Part shown: positions 1-6,062 of the stretch, piece by piece | How positions within the stretch are numbered: the stretch's first letter is position 1 | How the letters are laid out: each line of letters opens with the position of its first letter | Source: an uncultured Bacilli bacterium | GTDB lineage: Bacteria; Bacillota_I; Bacilli_A; RF39; UBA660 | Length of the DNA: 8,117 bases | Reading direction: 5' to 3' | Assembly: GCA_934096025.1 (NCBI GenBank) | Contig: CAKOLP010000035.1 | Span: forward strand, 1 to 8,117 | Position numbers and translations under genes: made by a program | The notes under the pieces: model-generated | Seen by the model: the letters and a program-made list of their open reading frames with translations, nothing else | Databases searched by the model: none | What the model was told of the DNA's origin: nothing

Positions 1-356
1 ATACAATAAATAACTCCAATATTATTTAATAAAGCATTATTAATCTTATTAATAAAATCTATATTTATTTCATGTTTATATTTTCTTCTTTCACTATGCC
101 CAACTAAAGCAAAACTTACCCCCATACTTTTTAATTGTTCTCCAGTAACTTCTCCGGTAATAGTTTTATCTACAAACGAACTAATATCTTGAGTAGCTAA
201 ACTATAACCCTCTTTACCAAAAAAAGCCAAAAATGGCATTGATGGTGCTACAACTAATTGTGTCTTACGTACAACTACTTCGCCCAATTTATTATTATAA
301 TTAACTATATCATCTTTATTTAACTTATTCTTAAAATTTGCTACTAAATACTTCAC
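1..356 (-). CDS. tpiA: Triosephosphate isomerase, N-terminal part (cut by left window edge)
   Basis: The enzyme interconverts dihydroxyacetone phosphate and glyceraldehyde 3-phosphate in cytoplasmic glycolysis. About 118 residues are visible. The N-terminal substrate-binding Asn and Lys are present in VANFKN (N7, K9; family form NWKMN). The T-GEVTG-Q-LK--G stretch (about 67-79) and the hallmark ALVGHSERR with the electrophilic catalytic His (H87) are also there. The catalytic Glu lies beyond the edge. The start is a GTG at 356 inside the end of pgk, giving a 26-base overlap in another frame. No in-frame ATG lies upstream before the conserved N-terminus, and the first internal Met (residue 40) would delete N7 and K9. 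GGATGG six bases upstream can serve as a weak ribosome binding site. Translation is therefore probably coupled to pgk, and the gene has no promoter of its own. Confidence 0.95.
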   Translation of the reverse strand, partial: MKYLVANFKNKLNKDDIVNYNNKLGEVVVRKTQLVVAPSMPFLAFFGKEGYSLATQDISSFVDKTITGEVTGEQLKSMGVSFALVGHSERRKYKHEINIDFINKINNALLNNIGVIYC

Positions 357-1482
357 TTTCTTCCATCCAATCCAAAGCCTTAAGCTTTTTAAACGCTATA
401 TATTCTAAAGAGGCACCTCCACCACTTGATACATAACTAAATTTATTATCAAAACCAAATTTTAAAACAGCACTAGCGGTATCTCCTCCCCCAATAATTA
501 CTTTTTTATGAGAATTACTTAATACATCAAACAAATTCCTTGTCCCCTCAGTAAATCTTTCATCTTCAAACTTTCCACAAGTACCATTTACAAATATTAT
601 TTCACTAGCATCAATATATCTCTTATATTTAAGAATACTTTTATTTCCTAAATCATAAATTACCCCATCATCAATAGTAAAATCATCAGGTAATACAATC
701 TTATTTTGATAAACACTCATTAAATTTCTAAGTTCCTGTAATATACTTTCATCATTTGTTGCTATACTATTTCCAACATCAGCACCCTTTGCTTTTAAAA
801 ATGAATTAGCAATTCCTCCACCAGTTAATAAATAATCACAACGTTTTAACAATTCTTTAATAATAGGTAATTTATCATTAACTTTAGCTCCCCCCATAAA
901 AACACAAAAAGGATGAGGAGTATTATTTATCAATATATCCAAATTTCGTAATTCTTCAATAACCAAAAAACCTATTGCATGAGGCATAAACTTACAAATA
1001 CCAGCTGTGGATGCATGCGCTCTATGTAGAGAACCAAATGCATCATTTATATATACATCACCAAGTCTTGACCAAAACTCTGCTAATTCTAAATCATTAG
1101 CACTTTCTTTTTTTACTGGCACATCTGTAAATCTAGTATTTTCTAAAAGAACCACTTCGCCCAACTGAGCATTATTTACAAATTCAACTACTTTATCAGC
1201 ATAGCATTCATTAATAAACTTAACTGGTTTTCTTAAAACATTAGCGAGTTCTTGTCCCACTACTAACAAGCTATTTTTTTGTTTATCTTCTTCAGTTTTA
1301 ACCCTGCCAAAATGACTTAAAATAATTACTTTACAATTATTCTCTAATAAATAGTTAATAGTTTTTAAGGATTTAACTATCTTTGTATTATCTTTAATAA
1401 CGCCATCCTCCACTGGCACATTTAAATCACATCTTAATATCACACTTTTATTTTTAATATCTAATTCTTTTATTGTTTTCAT
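331..1482 (-). CDS. pgk: Phosphoglycerate kinase
   Basis: The enzyme transfers phosphate from 1,3-bisphosphoglycerate to ADP in cytoplasmic glycolysis. At 383 residues it is slightly short for the family (about 390-400). Visible family motifs in order: RCDLNVP (17-23), SHFGR (56-60), LENTRF (113-118), the NDAFGSLHRAHAS signature (146-158), GGAKVNDK (197-204), GGGIANSF (221-228), LPDDF (264-268), GGGDTAS (331-337) and SSGGGASLE (352-360). Two deviations stand out. The Arg of the usual D-TRI segment (yeast R38, which contacts 3-phosphoglycerate) is Lys34. The nucleotide-site segment WNGP-GVFE reads VNGTCGKFE (298-306). The KKES-ND-EL insert at 124-133 resembles Firmicutes/Mollicutes enzymes. 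The ATG at 1482 has GAAAGGA (1489-1495) seven bases... upstream spacing of six (1483-1488). It is first in an operon with tpiA, which overlaps its end. No adjacent gap gene is in view. Confidence 0.96.
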   Translation of the reverse strand: MKTIKELDIKNKSVILRCDLNVPVEDGVIKDNTKIVKSLKTINYLLENNCKVIILSHFGRVKTEEDKQKNSLLVVGQELANVLRKPVKFINECYADKVVEFVNNAQLGEVVLLENTRFTDVPVKKESANDLELAEFWSRLGDVYINDAFGSLHRAHASTAGICKFMPHAIGFLVIEELRNLDILINNTPHPFCVFMGGAKVNDKLPIIKELLKRCDYLLTGGGIANSFLKAKGADVGNSIATNDESILQELRNLMSVYQNKIVLPDDFTIDDGVIYDLGNKSILKYKRYIDASEIIFVNGTCGKFEDERFTEGTRNLFDVLSNSHKKVIIGGGDTASAVLKFGFDNKFSYVSSGGGASLEYIAFKKLKALDWMEESEVFSSKF

Positions 1483-1501
1483 ATCTTATCCTTTCATAAT
1501 T

Positions 1502-1530
1502 ATTCTATCACGGATAAAATTTAAAGTAAA
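1502..1530 (-). promoter_or_regulatory. Predicted pgk-tpiA promoter (TTTACT-17-TAGAAT, extended -10)
   Basis: On the minus strand, -35 TTTACT (1525-1530) is followed by a 17-base spacer and -10 TAGAAT (1502-1507). The -10 is preceded by TGA, an extended -10 match. Transcription would begin near 1495, which leaves a very short leader next to the GAAAGGA ribosome binding site at 1489-1495. If the start falls a few bases later, part of the Shine-Dalgarno would be lost, so the exact start matters. Confidence 0.55.
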
Positions 1531-1548
1531 ATAATATTAAAACTTTAA

Positions 1549-1752
1549 TATATTAAACAATCACAAACTGATTACTCATTTGTTACAATGGAATTTATTT
1601 GCTACGATAAAGATGGAATTAATTTAGGCACTGCATACGACCTAATATATAATTTACAACACAATGAAAAATGGAAATATAATGCATCACTTATATTAGA
1701 AGTCCCTAGTACTGTCAGCTATTGTAATTTTCATGAACTTTCTGGAAATTAA
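1549..1752 (+). pseudogene. Decayed 3' end of an FxLYD-type domain gene
   Basis: A frame open from 1549 (after a TAA at 1546) to the TAA at 1750-1752 encodes 67 residues. It contains CYDKDGINLGTAYD, then NLQHNEKWKYNA and finally CNFHELSGN. I recognise this as the second half of an FxLYD domain, a beta-sandwich common in Firmicutes lipoproteins and secreted proteins: LYDKDG--LGTA, then NL---E-WKF-A, then the end of the domain before a terminal GN. The N-terminal half of the domain and any signal peptide are missing. Upstream lies the pgk promoter instead of coding sequence, and the only internal ATG (1588) lacks a ribosome binding site. A typical plus-strand terminator begins within the stop codon, which supports a once-functional gene. 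The last 57 bases overlap the 3' end of the opposing serine hydrolase gene. A short expressed peptide cannot be excluded but is unlikely. Confidence 0.6.
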
Positions 1753-2574
1753 AATATGCTTTTTTAAAGTATTTTTTTTCACAGAAAAATTATTTAACTC
1801 TTTTAAATACTCATAAACTAGTCTTCCAATATTTCCAACTAATTGTTTATTTCCCTCAATATTTTTTGATTCATACACTGAAACTCCTATATAAAACATT
1901 CTATTGTTTATACACAAAACTCCAACATCATGATTCAAATAATCTAATACGCCCGTTTTATGAGCAAAATTAATCGGAATACAAATATACCTCATTAATT
2001 GATTTTGACATCGTTGATTTTTTAATATCTCTATTGCCAAATTACATAATTCTTCATTTAAAATAACTTTCTGAAACAGCAACTCAAATATTCTAAACAT
2101 ATCATTTTGTGTCATATAATTATTAAAACCATTTTTTACAGCCGTTTCATCTAACATATATCTTTCAATATAAGTATTTTCAACTTCCAAAACATTTCTA
2201 ATATAATTATTTATTTTATCTATTCCAAAATATTTTAATAATACATTTGTTGCAGTATTATCCGAACTAATTATCATCCAACTAACAAGCTCAAACAAAG
2301 AATAATATCCACCATTATTTTCAAAAACTTCTGTATCTGCCAAAATATCAAGTTCATTCACCAAAATTTTAGTATTTAAATCAATTTTTTTCTTGCATAC
2401 CTCATCTAAAACTGCCAACATAATAGGTACTTTAATTGTTGATGCTGACACAAGCTTTTTATCACTACAAAATTTATATAAGACATTACCAGTTCCAATT
2501 TCTTTAATTAAAATAGATGTATTTTCCAAAGAATCATCAACACTTTTTTTAATTTTTTCAACTAAACTATTCAT
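1696..2574 (-). CDS. Class A beta-lactamase-fold serine hydrolase without signal peptide
   Basis: The 292-residue protein belongs to the beta-lactamase/transpeptidase-like serine hydrolases (Beta-lactamase2 family). Visible motifs: nucleophile S45-T-I-K48 (SxxK), S104-D-N106 (SDN), a family-type LDE---KNGFNNYMTQNDM stretch (141-159) and K206-T-G208 (KTG). The classical ExxLN at the Glu166 position is not obvious, so true beta-lactamase activity is doubtful. There is no N-terminal hydrophobic segment, so it is probably cytoplasmic. I choose the ATG at 2574 because AAGGAGG (2578-2584) sits just before it and because it overlaps the end of the acetyltransferase gene by 8 bases, a coupling arrangement. 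A longer in-frame start at 2613 has no such site. The family normally ends around residue 260; here about 30 extra Lys-rich residues run antisense through a terminator and gene remnant. Confidence 0.85.
   Translation of the reverse strand: MNSLVEKIKKSVDDSLENTSILIKEIGTGNVLYKFCSDKKLVSASTIKVPIMLAVLDEVCKKKIDLNTKILVNELDILADTEVFENNGGYYSLFELVSWMIISSDNTATNVLLKYFGIDKINNYIRNVLEVENTYIERYMLDETAVKNGFNNYMTQNDMFRIFELLFQKVILNEELCNLAIEILKNQRCQNQLMRYICIPINFAHKTGVLDYLNHDVGVLCINNRMFYIGVSVYESKNIEGNKQLVGNIGRLVYEYLKELNNFSVKKNTLKKHILISRKFMKITIADSTRDF
1751..1779 (+). terminator. Rho-independent terminator of the FxLYD remnant
   Basis: Stem arms are AAAATA-(TG bulge)-CTTT (1751-1762) and AAAGTATTTT (1766-1775), with a TTT loop and a run of further T to 1779. 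It starts inside the stop codon of the remnant. It lies inside the last 30 codons of the opposing serine hydrolase gene, where it is read as a Lys-rich tail. Confidence 0.55.
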
Positions 2575-3319
2575 ACTCCTCCTTAAATTCATAAATTCTA
2601 TATGCCGAATCATATTTAAAACCTAATTTTTCTGCCAAAGCAACCGAAATAGTGGTGGCAGCATCCCAACTAACTTTTTTACTTTGTTTTAAACACTCCA
2701 AAATCAAATTAGCAACTAAAGAAAGAGCAATCCCTTGTTTTCTAAACGCTTCTTTTACTTTAATATTAATTTCTATACCATCTTTATAAAATATATTAGA
2801 TGAAGCAACACCAATTATTTGCCTATTATAAATACAACAAAAACCTACCCCATTTTTTTCAAAATTAGGTGTTATATAATAATATCCCTCATCATTTATT
2901 TGCTTAGCAATATCTTTATCTATAGCTACAATACTAAATTTACTATCAATATTTTGTGCCATTCCCCTTAACAAACCAACATCAAAAGTAACATCTTTCT
3001 TTATAGAATATCTGAAAGACTTTTTTAAACATTTCCAATTTATTTCTTCAATCAATTTAGCAATATTATCACTAGGTACAATAATATTTTCTTTAAAATT
3101 CTTATCAATTATATTTTTCAATTCTTCTTTACTAATTGATCCACTTACAAAAACAAACCATTTAACTTGCAAAAACGCCACTTGTGGATTATCTAGATTA
3201 TCTACATAAGCACACCCCATCGTGCCATCAAAAACACAATGACCCATATAAAATCTTATATCATTAAATAAAGGCCTTATTTTTTCTAATATTTTTTCAT
3301 CTTTTACTTCAAAAATCAT
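2567..3319 (-). CDS. GNAT acetyltransferase, ZmaR-like family (PF12746 type)
   Basis: This 250-residue protein has a divergent N-terminal half and a C-terminal GNAT domain. The acetyl-CoA-binding motif A is visible as AFRKQGIALSLVANLI (191-206; R/Q-x-x-G-x-A core RKQGIA). The family hallmark SWDAATTISVALAEKLGF (217-234) corresponds to the WDA-N--S--LAEKLG block of GNAT_acetyltran proteins, which include the zwittermicin A resistance protein ZmaR. The substrate cannot be read from the sequence. There is no signal peptide, so it is cytoplasmic. The ATG at 3319 is preceded by GGGAG (3326-3330) at six to seven bases. It is first in an operon with the serine hydrolase, whose start overlaps its stop by 8 bases. 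An acetyltransferase next to a beta-lactamase-fold enzyme hints at small-molecule or antibiotic modification, but that is inference. Confidence 0.88.
   Translation of the reverse strand: MIFEVKDEKILEKIRPLFNDIRFYMGHCVFDGTMGCAYVDNLDNPQVAFLQVKWFVFVSGSISKEELKNIIDKNFKENIIVPSDNIAKLIEEINWKCLKKSFRYSIKKDVTFDVGLLRGMAQNIDSKFSIVAIDKDIAKQINDEGYYYITPNFEKNGVGFCCIYNRQIIGVASSNIFYKDGIEINIKVKEAFRKQGIALSLVANLILECLKQSKKVSWDAATTISVALAEKLGFKYDSAYRIYEFKEEYE
2578..2584 (-). promoter_or_regulatory. Ribosome binding site that fixes the serine hydrolase start
   Basis: AAGGAGG is a full match to the Shine-Dalgarno core. It is three bases from the ATG at 2574, a tight spacing. It lies within the last codons of the upstream acetyltransferase gene, so terminating ribosomes could re-initiate here. 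This argues against the longer in-frame start at 2613. Confidence 0.75.
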
Positions 3320-3343
3320 TTCTATCTCCCATATTATATTAAA

Positions 3344-3372
3344 ATTATATTACACTATTTTACTTTTAAAAA
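3344..3372 (-). promoter_or_regulatory. Possible promoter of the acetyltransferase/serine hydrolase operon
   Basis: A perfect -10 TATAAT (3344-3349, minus strand) lies 17 bases from a poor -35 TTTTTA (3367-3372), which falls in the T-run of the preceding terminator. A second TATAAT at 3333-3338 is too close to the ribosome binding site to be useful. A promoter is expected here because the upstream gene ends in a terminator. Confidence 0.4.
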
Positions 3373-3393
3373 AAGATATCTTAAATGATATCT
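3367..3393 (-). terminator. Rho-independent terminator after the Trp-rich small gene
   Basis: On the minus strand, AGATATC (3387-3393) pairs perfectly with GATATCT (3374-3380) across a six-base loop, followed by T7 ending at 3368. It lies 12 bases past the stop of the small gene at 3405 and separates it from the next operon. Confidence 0.65.
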
Positions 3394-3404
3394 CAAATTG
3401 TAAA

Positions 3405-3623
3405 CTAATGTTTTTTTGAACCAACTATTTCTCTTTCTTTTTCTTTATTAAATTCAAAATATCTTTCTTGTACTTTATTTACATAATCAGCCCAAGAACC
3501 TCCCAAACGAACAAACTCATCATAATCCTTTTGTGTCCCCCATAAAGCACGCATAGCAGGATTATTTTCATTCCACCATATTTGACCATTTAACTTTTGT
3601 GGATCTAAATTCATCGGCCACAT
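3405..3623 (-). CDS. Trp-rich small protein of unknown function (72 residues)
   Basis: I do not recognise this protein. It has five Trp in 72 residues (W2, W16, W17, W28, W44), a WW pair followed by NENNPAMRALWGT, and a DYDEFVRLGGSWADYV segment. The C-terminal third is highly charged (KVQERYFEFNKEKEREI) and probably helical. There is no signal peptide or membrane segment, so it is probably soluble and cytoplasmic. AAAGGGG (3631-3637) is only one base from an ATG at 3629 but seven bases from the in-frame ATG at 3623, so the latter is the more likely start. The longer form would be 74 residues. It is a monocistron with a good promoter (3657-3685) and its own terminator (3367-3393), which supports it being a real, expressed gene. 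Conserved aromatics suggest a folded domain or a binding protein, but no function can be assigned. Confidence 0.72.
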   Translation of the reverse strand: MWPMNLDPQKLNGQIWWNENNPAMRALWGTQKDYDEFVRLGGSWADYVNKVQERYFEFNKEKEREIVGSKKH

Positions 3624-3630
3624 ATACATT

Positions 3631-3637
3631 CCCCTTT
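3631..3637 (-). promoter_or_regulatory. Ribosome binding site that favours the ATG at 3623
   Basis: AAAGGGG leaves one base before the ATG at 3629 but seven before the in-frame ATG at 3623. Only the second spacing is normal, so the annotated protein starts MWPMN. Confidence 0.6.
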
Positions 3638-3656
3638 CTTCATTTAACTCACATCC

Positions 3657-3685
3657 ATTATATCAAAAAAAATCATATTTGTCTA
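3657..3685 (-). promoter_or_regulatory. Strong predicted promoter of the Trp-rich small gene
   Basis: On the minus strand, TAGACA (3680-3685; 5 of 6 consensus) is followed by a 17-base spacer and a perfect TATAAT (3657-3662) preceded by TGA, an extended -10. Transcription would start near 3650, giving a leader of about 27 bases that includes AAAGGGG. Confidence 0.7.
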
Positions 3686-3748
3686 ATCCTGCAAATGCTC
3701 CCATAATAAGCATTCACAAAATATATGTATATAATTTTAATAATTATA

Positions 3749-4153
3749 TTAATTGCACTCATTTTCTACATCTAAACTATTTCCAATAATTATATTACCA
3801 CAAACAGCTATGTATGGACTTCCTCCATTATTAGAATATAATTTAATATTATTCTCATTTTTTACTAATTTATATCTATTAATCAAATCTTCGATTGTTA
3901 TCACACTATCTTTTAAAGCGTCTTCCAAATTATACAACCGACCATCTTCATCATGATTTTGATAAGTTATATTTTTATATTGGGATATAATTTTTACACC
4001 ATCTTCATACTCATAAATTGTATGAAATTCTAAAGGTGTATCAAAACCATGGCTAATTCCATTAACTAATACCTTAACATTGTCTTCTTGAGAATATTTT
4101 ACAGAACATCCAACTAACAATAATAAACTGACAATAAATAATAACTGTTTCAT
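3749..4153 (-). CDS. Small lipoprotein of unknown function
   Basis: This 134-residue protein starts with a short lipoprotein signal: a Lys-containing n-region, a run of Leu/Ile/Val, and lipobox L13-V-G-C16. It should be lipid-modified on C16 and anchored on the outer face of the membrane, with a mature part of about 119 residues. That part begins with a polar linker, then beta-like stretches (NVKVLVNGI, LEFHTIYEYEDGVKIISQY) and a likely helix (LEDALKDSVITIEDLINRY). It ends with an AVCGNIIIGNS---ENEC segment whose two Cys (C118, C133) could form a disulfide. I do not recognise a named domain. The ATG at 4153 is preceded by AAAGGA (4159-4164) at five bases. It is transcribed alone and divergently from the carboxypeptidase gene. 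No convincing terminator follows. Confidence 0.8.
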   Translation of the reverse strand: MKQLLFIVSLLLLVGCSVKYSQEDNVKVLVNGISHGFDTPLEFHTIYEYEDGVKIISQYKNITYQNHDEDGRLYNLEDALKDSVITIEDLINRYKLVKNENNIKLYSNNGGSPYIAVCGNIIIGNSLDVENECN

Positions 4154-4177
4154 GTTCTTCCTTTCACTATTTACATA

Positions 4178-4186
4178 AGTATATCA
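4178..4186 (-). promoter_or_regulatory. Possible extended -10 promoter of the lipoprotein gene
   Basis: On the minus strand, TGA precedes TATACT (-10 at 4178-4183). A start near 4171 would leave room for AAAGGA. No recognisable -35 is found in the T-rich DNA upstream, so the call rests on the extended -10 alone. Confidence 0.4.
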
Positions 4187-4277
4187 CAAAAAATTTTTAA
4201 AAAAAGAATAACTTTTCATCTTAAAATAATGATATATCTTACATTTTATGATAATATTATTATAAGGAGAGGCTGTT

Positions 4278-5765
4278 ATGTATTTAAAAAAATTAAGAGA
4301 TTATCAAAAAAAAATATTTGATTTACAACATTGTATTAATATAATTAACTGGGATTTTAGAATATCAACACCTAAAGGTGAAAAAGATGAAATAATAAAA
4401 TTAATTGGAAGATTAGAGGATAAACTATTTAAATTACAAACTAGCCAAGAATATGGAGATGTTTTAACATCTGTGATTAATAGTGATGAATTTAAGGCTT
4501 TAAAAAATAGTGAACAACAATATATTAAAGCATTATTAAAAAAATATGAAAAAAAAGTGAAAGTTCCTAATGAATTCTACATAGAATATACAGAATTTAT
4601 TCATAAAAGTACAACCATCTGGGAAGAAGCCAAAAGAAATAATGATTATGCATCATTTAAACCATATTTAGAACATATGATTGAATTAACTCAAAAATAT
4701 TATAGGTATCTAGATAATGAACACATTTTATATGATGTTATGCTAGATAATTATGAAGCTAATTTAACAAGTGATAAAATTGATAAATTATTTGCAGAGT
4801 TAAAAGCTGCATTATTACCAATAATACCTGAGGCTAAAGGAAACATTCCTTTTGTAAAAATTAATGCTACAGATAAAGACATTATGAAATGTGCAGAATT
4901 CTTACTTGCTTACATTGGCTTTGATATAAATAAAGGAACTTTAGGTATATATCCCCATGGTTTTACTGAAAAAATTGGAAATAATGATATTCGGATTGCT
5001 TTTAAAAGAAATGATAATGCACTAGATTTTGTAAGTACTATAATACACGAAGGTGGGCATGGAATATTAGAACAAAATGTAAGTGCTAGTTTATCTAAAT
5101 ACGAGTGTTTAACATGTGATGGAATATATGCTTTACATGAAAGTCAGTCTAGATTCTTTGAAAATATACTTGGAAGAAATATTAACTTTTGGTTACCGAT
5201 ATATGATGAAATAAAAAATATGCTTGGCTTAGAAATTGATGTTTATGAATTTGTGAAAGGCCTTAACAAAACAATGCCTAGTTTAATTAGAACTGAGGCC
5301 GACGAATTAACATATTGTATGCATATAATATTAAGATATGAAATTGAAAGAGATTTATTTAATGGTAAAATAAACGTAAATGATTTACCAAGTATTTGGA
5401 ATAAAAAAATGAAAGAATATTTGGGTATTGAAGTAACAAATGATAAAGATGGTATTTTACAAGACGTCCATTGGGCTGAAGGTAATTTTGGTTATTTTCC
5501 CTCTTACTTAATTGGATCTATATATGATGGTATATTTTTAAAGATTATTGAACAAAATTTAGGAAATATTAATGACCTTTTAAGCAGTGGAAATATCCAA
5601 GTAATTACAAAATTTTTAATAGATAACGTTTATGTAAATGGTAGCGCTTATACAGGAGAAACAGTCTTAAAAGCTCTTGGAGCAGATGATATAAGTGTAG
5701 AACCAATTATAGATTATTTTTATAACAAATATGGAAATGGACGTGTATTAAAACAAAAATCTTAG
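4278..5765 (+). CDS. M32 family metallocarboxypeptidase (Taq/Pfu carboxypeptidase type)
   Basis: This zinc enzyme removes C-terminal amino acids from peptides. At 495 residues it has the usual M32 length and the largely helical composition of the family. The zinc site is visible: H257-E258-G-G-H261 (HExxH) and the third ligand E288 in HESQS (287-291). Other M32 blocks are intact: IRTEADELTYCMHI (337-350) and GILQDVHW (392-399). Two blocks deviate slightly: the HPF motif reads HGF (227-229) and DxRxT reads DIRIA (237-241). There is no signal peptide, so it is cytoplasmic and probably works in peptide turnover. AAGGAG (4264-4269) sits eight bases before the ATG. A weak -10 (TATGAT, 4247-4252) without a clear -35 may be its promoter; it is divergent from the lipoprotein gene. 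The gene is monocistronic, with a hairpin terminator about 125 bases downstream. Confidence 0.96.
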   Translation: MYLKKLRDYQKKIFDLQHCINIINWDFRISTPKGEKDEIIKLIGRLEDKLFKLQTSQEYGDVLTSVINSDEFKALKNSEQQYIKALLKKYEKKVKVPNEFYIEYTEFIHKSTTIWEEAKRNNDYASFKPYLEHMIELTQKYYRYLDNEHILYDVMLDNYEANLTSDKIDKLFAELKAALLPIIPEAKGNIPFVKINATDKDIMKCAEFLLAYIGFDINKGTLGIYPHGFTEKIGNNDIRIAFKRNDNALDFVSTIIHEGGHGILEQNVSASLSKYECLTCDGIYALHESQSRFFENILGRNINFWLPIYDEIKNMLGLEIDVYEFVKGLNKTMPSLIRTEADELTYCMHIILRYEIERDLFNGKINVNDLPSIWNKKMKEYLGIEVTNDKDGILQDVHWAEGNFGYFPSYLIGSIYDGIFLKIIEQNLGNINDLLSSGNIQVITKFLIDNVYVNGSAYTGETVLKALGADDISVEPIIDYFYNKYGNGRVLKQKS

Positions 5766-5891
5766 TAAAGGTATAAAAAGTAATAAAAAAATATATTATC
5801 AAATAATTATAATTAAGTATTTACTTTCAAACTTTCCATTTTTTCTAAACAAACACAATTTTTAATCATTTTTTCACTCTATTTAAACAAT

Positions 5892-5922
5892 AAGTTATGT
5901 GAAATTCCACATAACTTTATTT
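5892..5922 (+). terminator. Hairpin terminator in the convergent spacer (possibly bidirectional)
   Basis: AAGTTATGTG (5892-5901) pairs perfectly with CACATAACTT (5908-5917) across a six-base loop, followed on the plus strand by TATTT. On the minus strand the stem is followed by ATTGTTT, a weaker tail. It lies between the carboxypeptidase gene and the OB-fold gene, whose transcripts converge here, so it may stop both. The remaining spacer (5766-6062, 297 bases) is AT-rich. It has another short inverted repeat, TTGTTA/TAACAA at 5935-5953, and no coding frame I would defend. Confidence 0.6.
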
Positions 5923-6062
5923 ATATAGATAACATTGTTAACTATTCTAACAATCATTAATATATTAAGAAACCACTAATAAGGGGTAAAATAATCAGTT
6001 ACAACTAATTCAAATCCCTATAGCATTATATTATATTAACTTTTATAGATATTTTTAACACG

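Noticed and set aside
1671..1697. AT-only hairpin (AATATAA/TTATATT) after the serine hydrolase stop
   Set aside because: Stem entirely A-T without a proper T-run; not strong enough to call a terminator of the operon.
2393..2626. Plus-strand 77-residue frame
   Set aside because: It is antisense to the conserved SxxK region of the serine hydrolase gene and has no family resemblance or ribosome binding site.
3694..3714. Inverted repeat AATGCT/AGCATT downstream of the lipoprotein gene as a terminator
   Set aside because: A six-base stem with a nine-base loop and no T-run on either strand. It may be a weak structure but is not a convincing terminator.
3753..3956. Plus-strand 67-residue frame
   Set aside because: It is antisense to the lipoprotein gene, which has a clear lipobox and ribosome binding site. 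No independent support.
5800..5880. Tiny minus-strand frame beginning MIKNCVCLEKM
   Set aside because: Only 18 codons in AT-rich DNA with no good ribosome binding site. The Cys pair alone does not make it a peptide gene.
5979..6018. Possible attachment-site or tRNA remnant (AGGGG near 5984 and TTCAAATCCC near 6009) that would bound an island starting at tRNA-Trp
   Set aside because: The match to the tRNA 3' end is only a few bases and the T-stem does not pair. No integrase is in view. A decisive test is a search for a 15-base or longer repeat of the tRNA 3' end on this side in related genomes.
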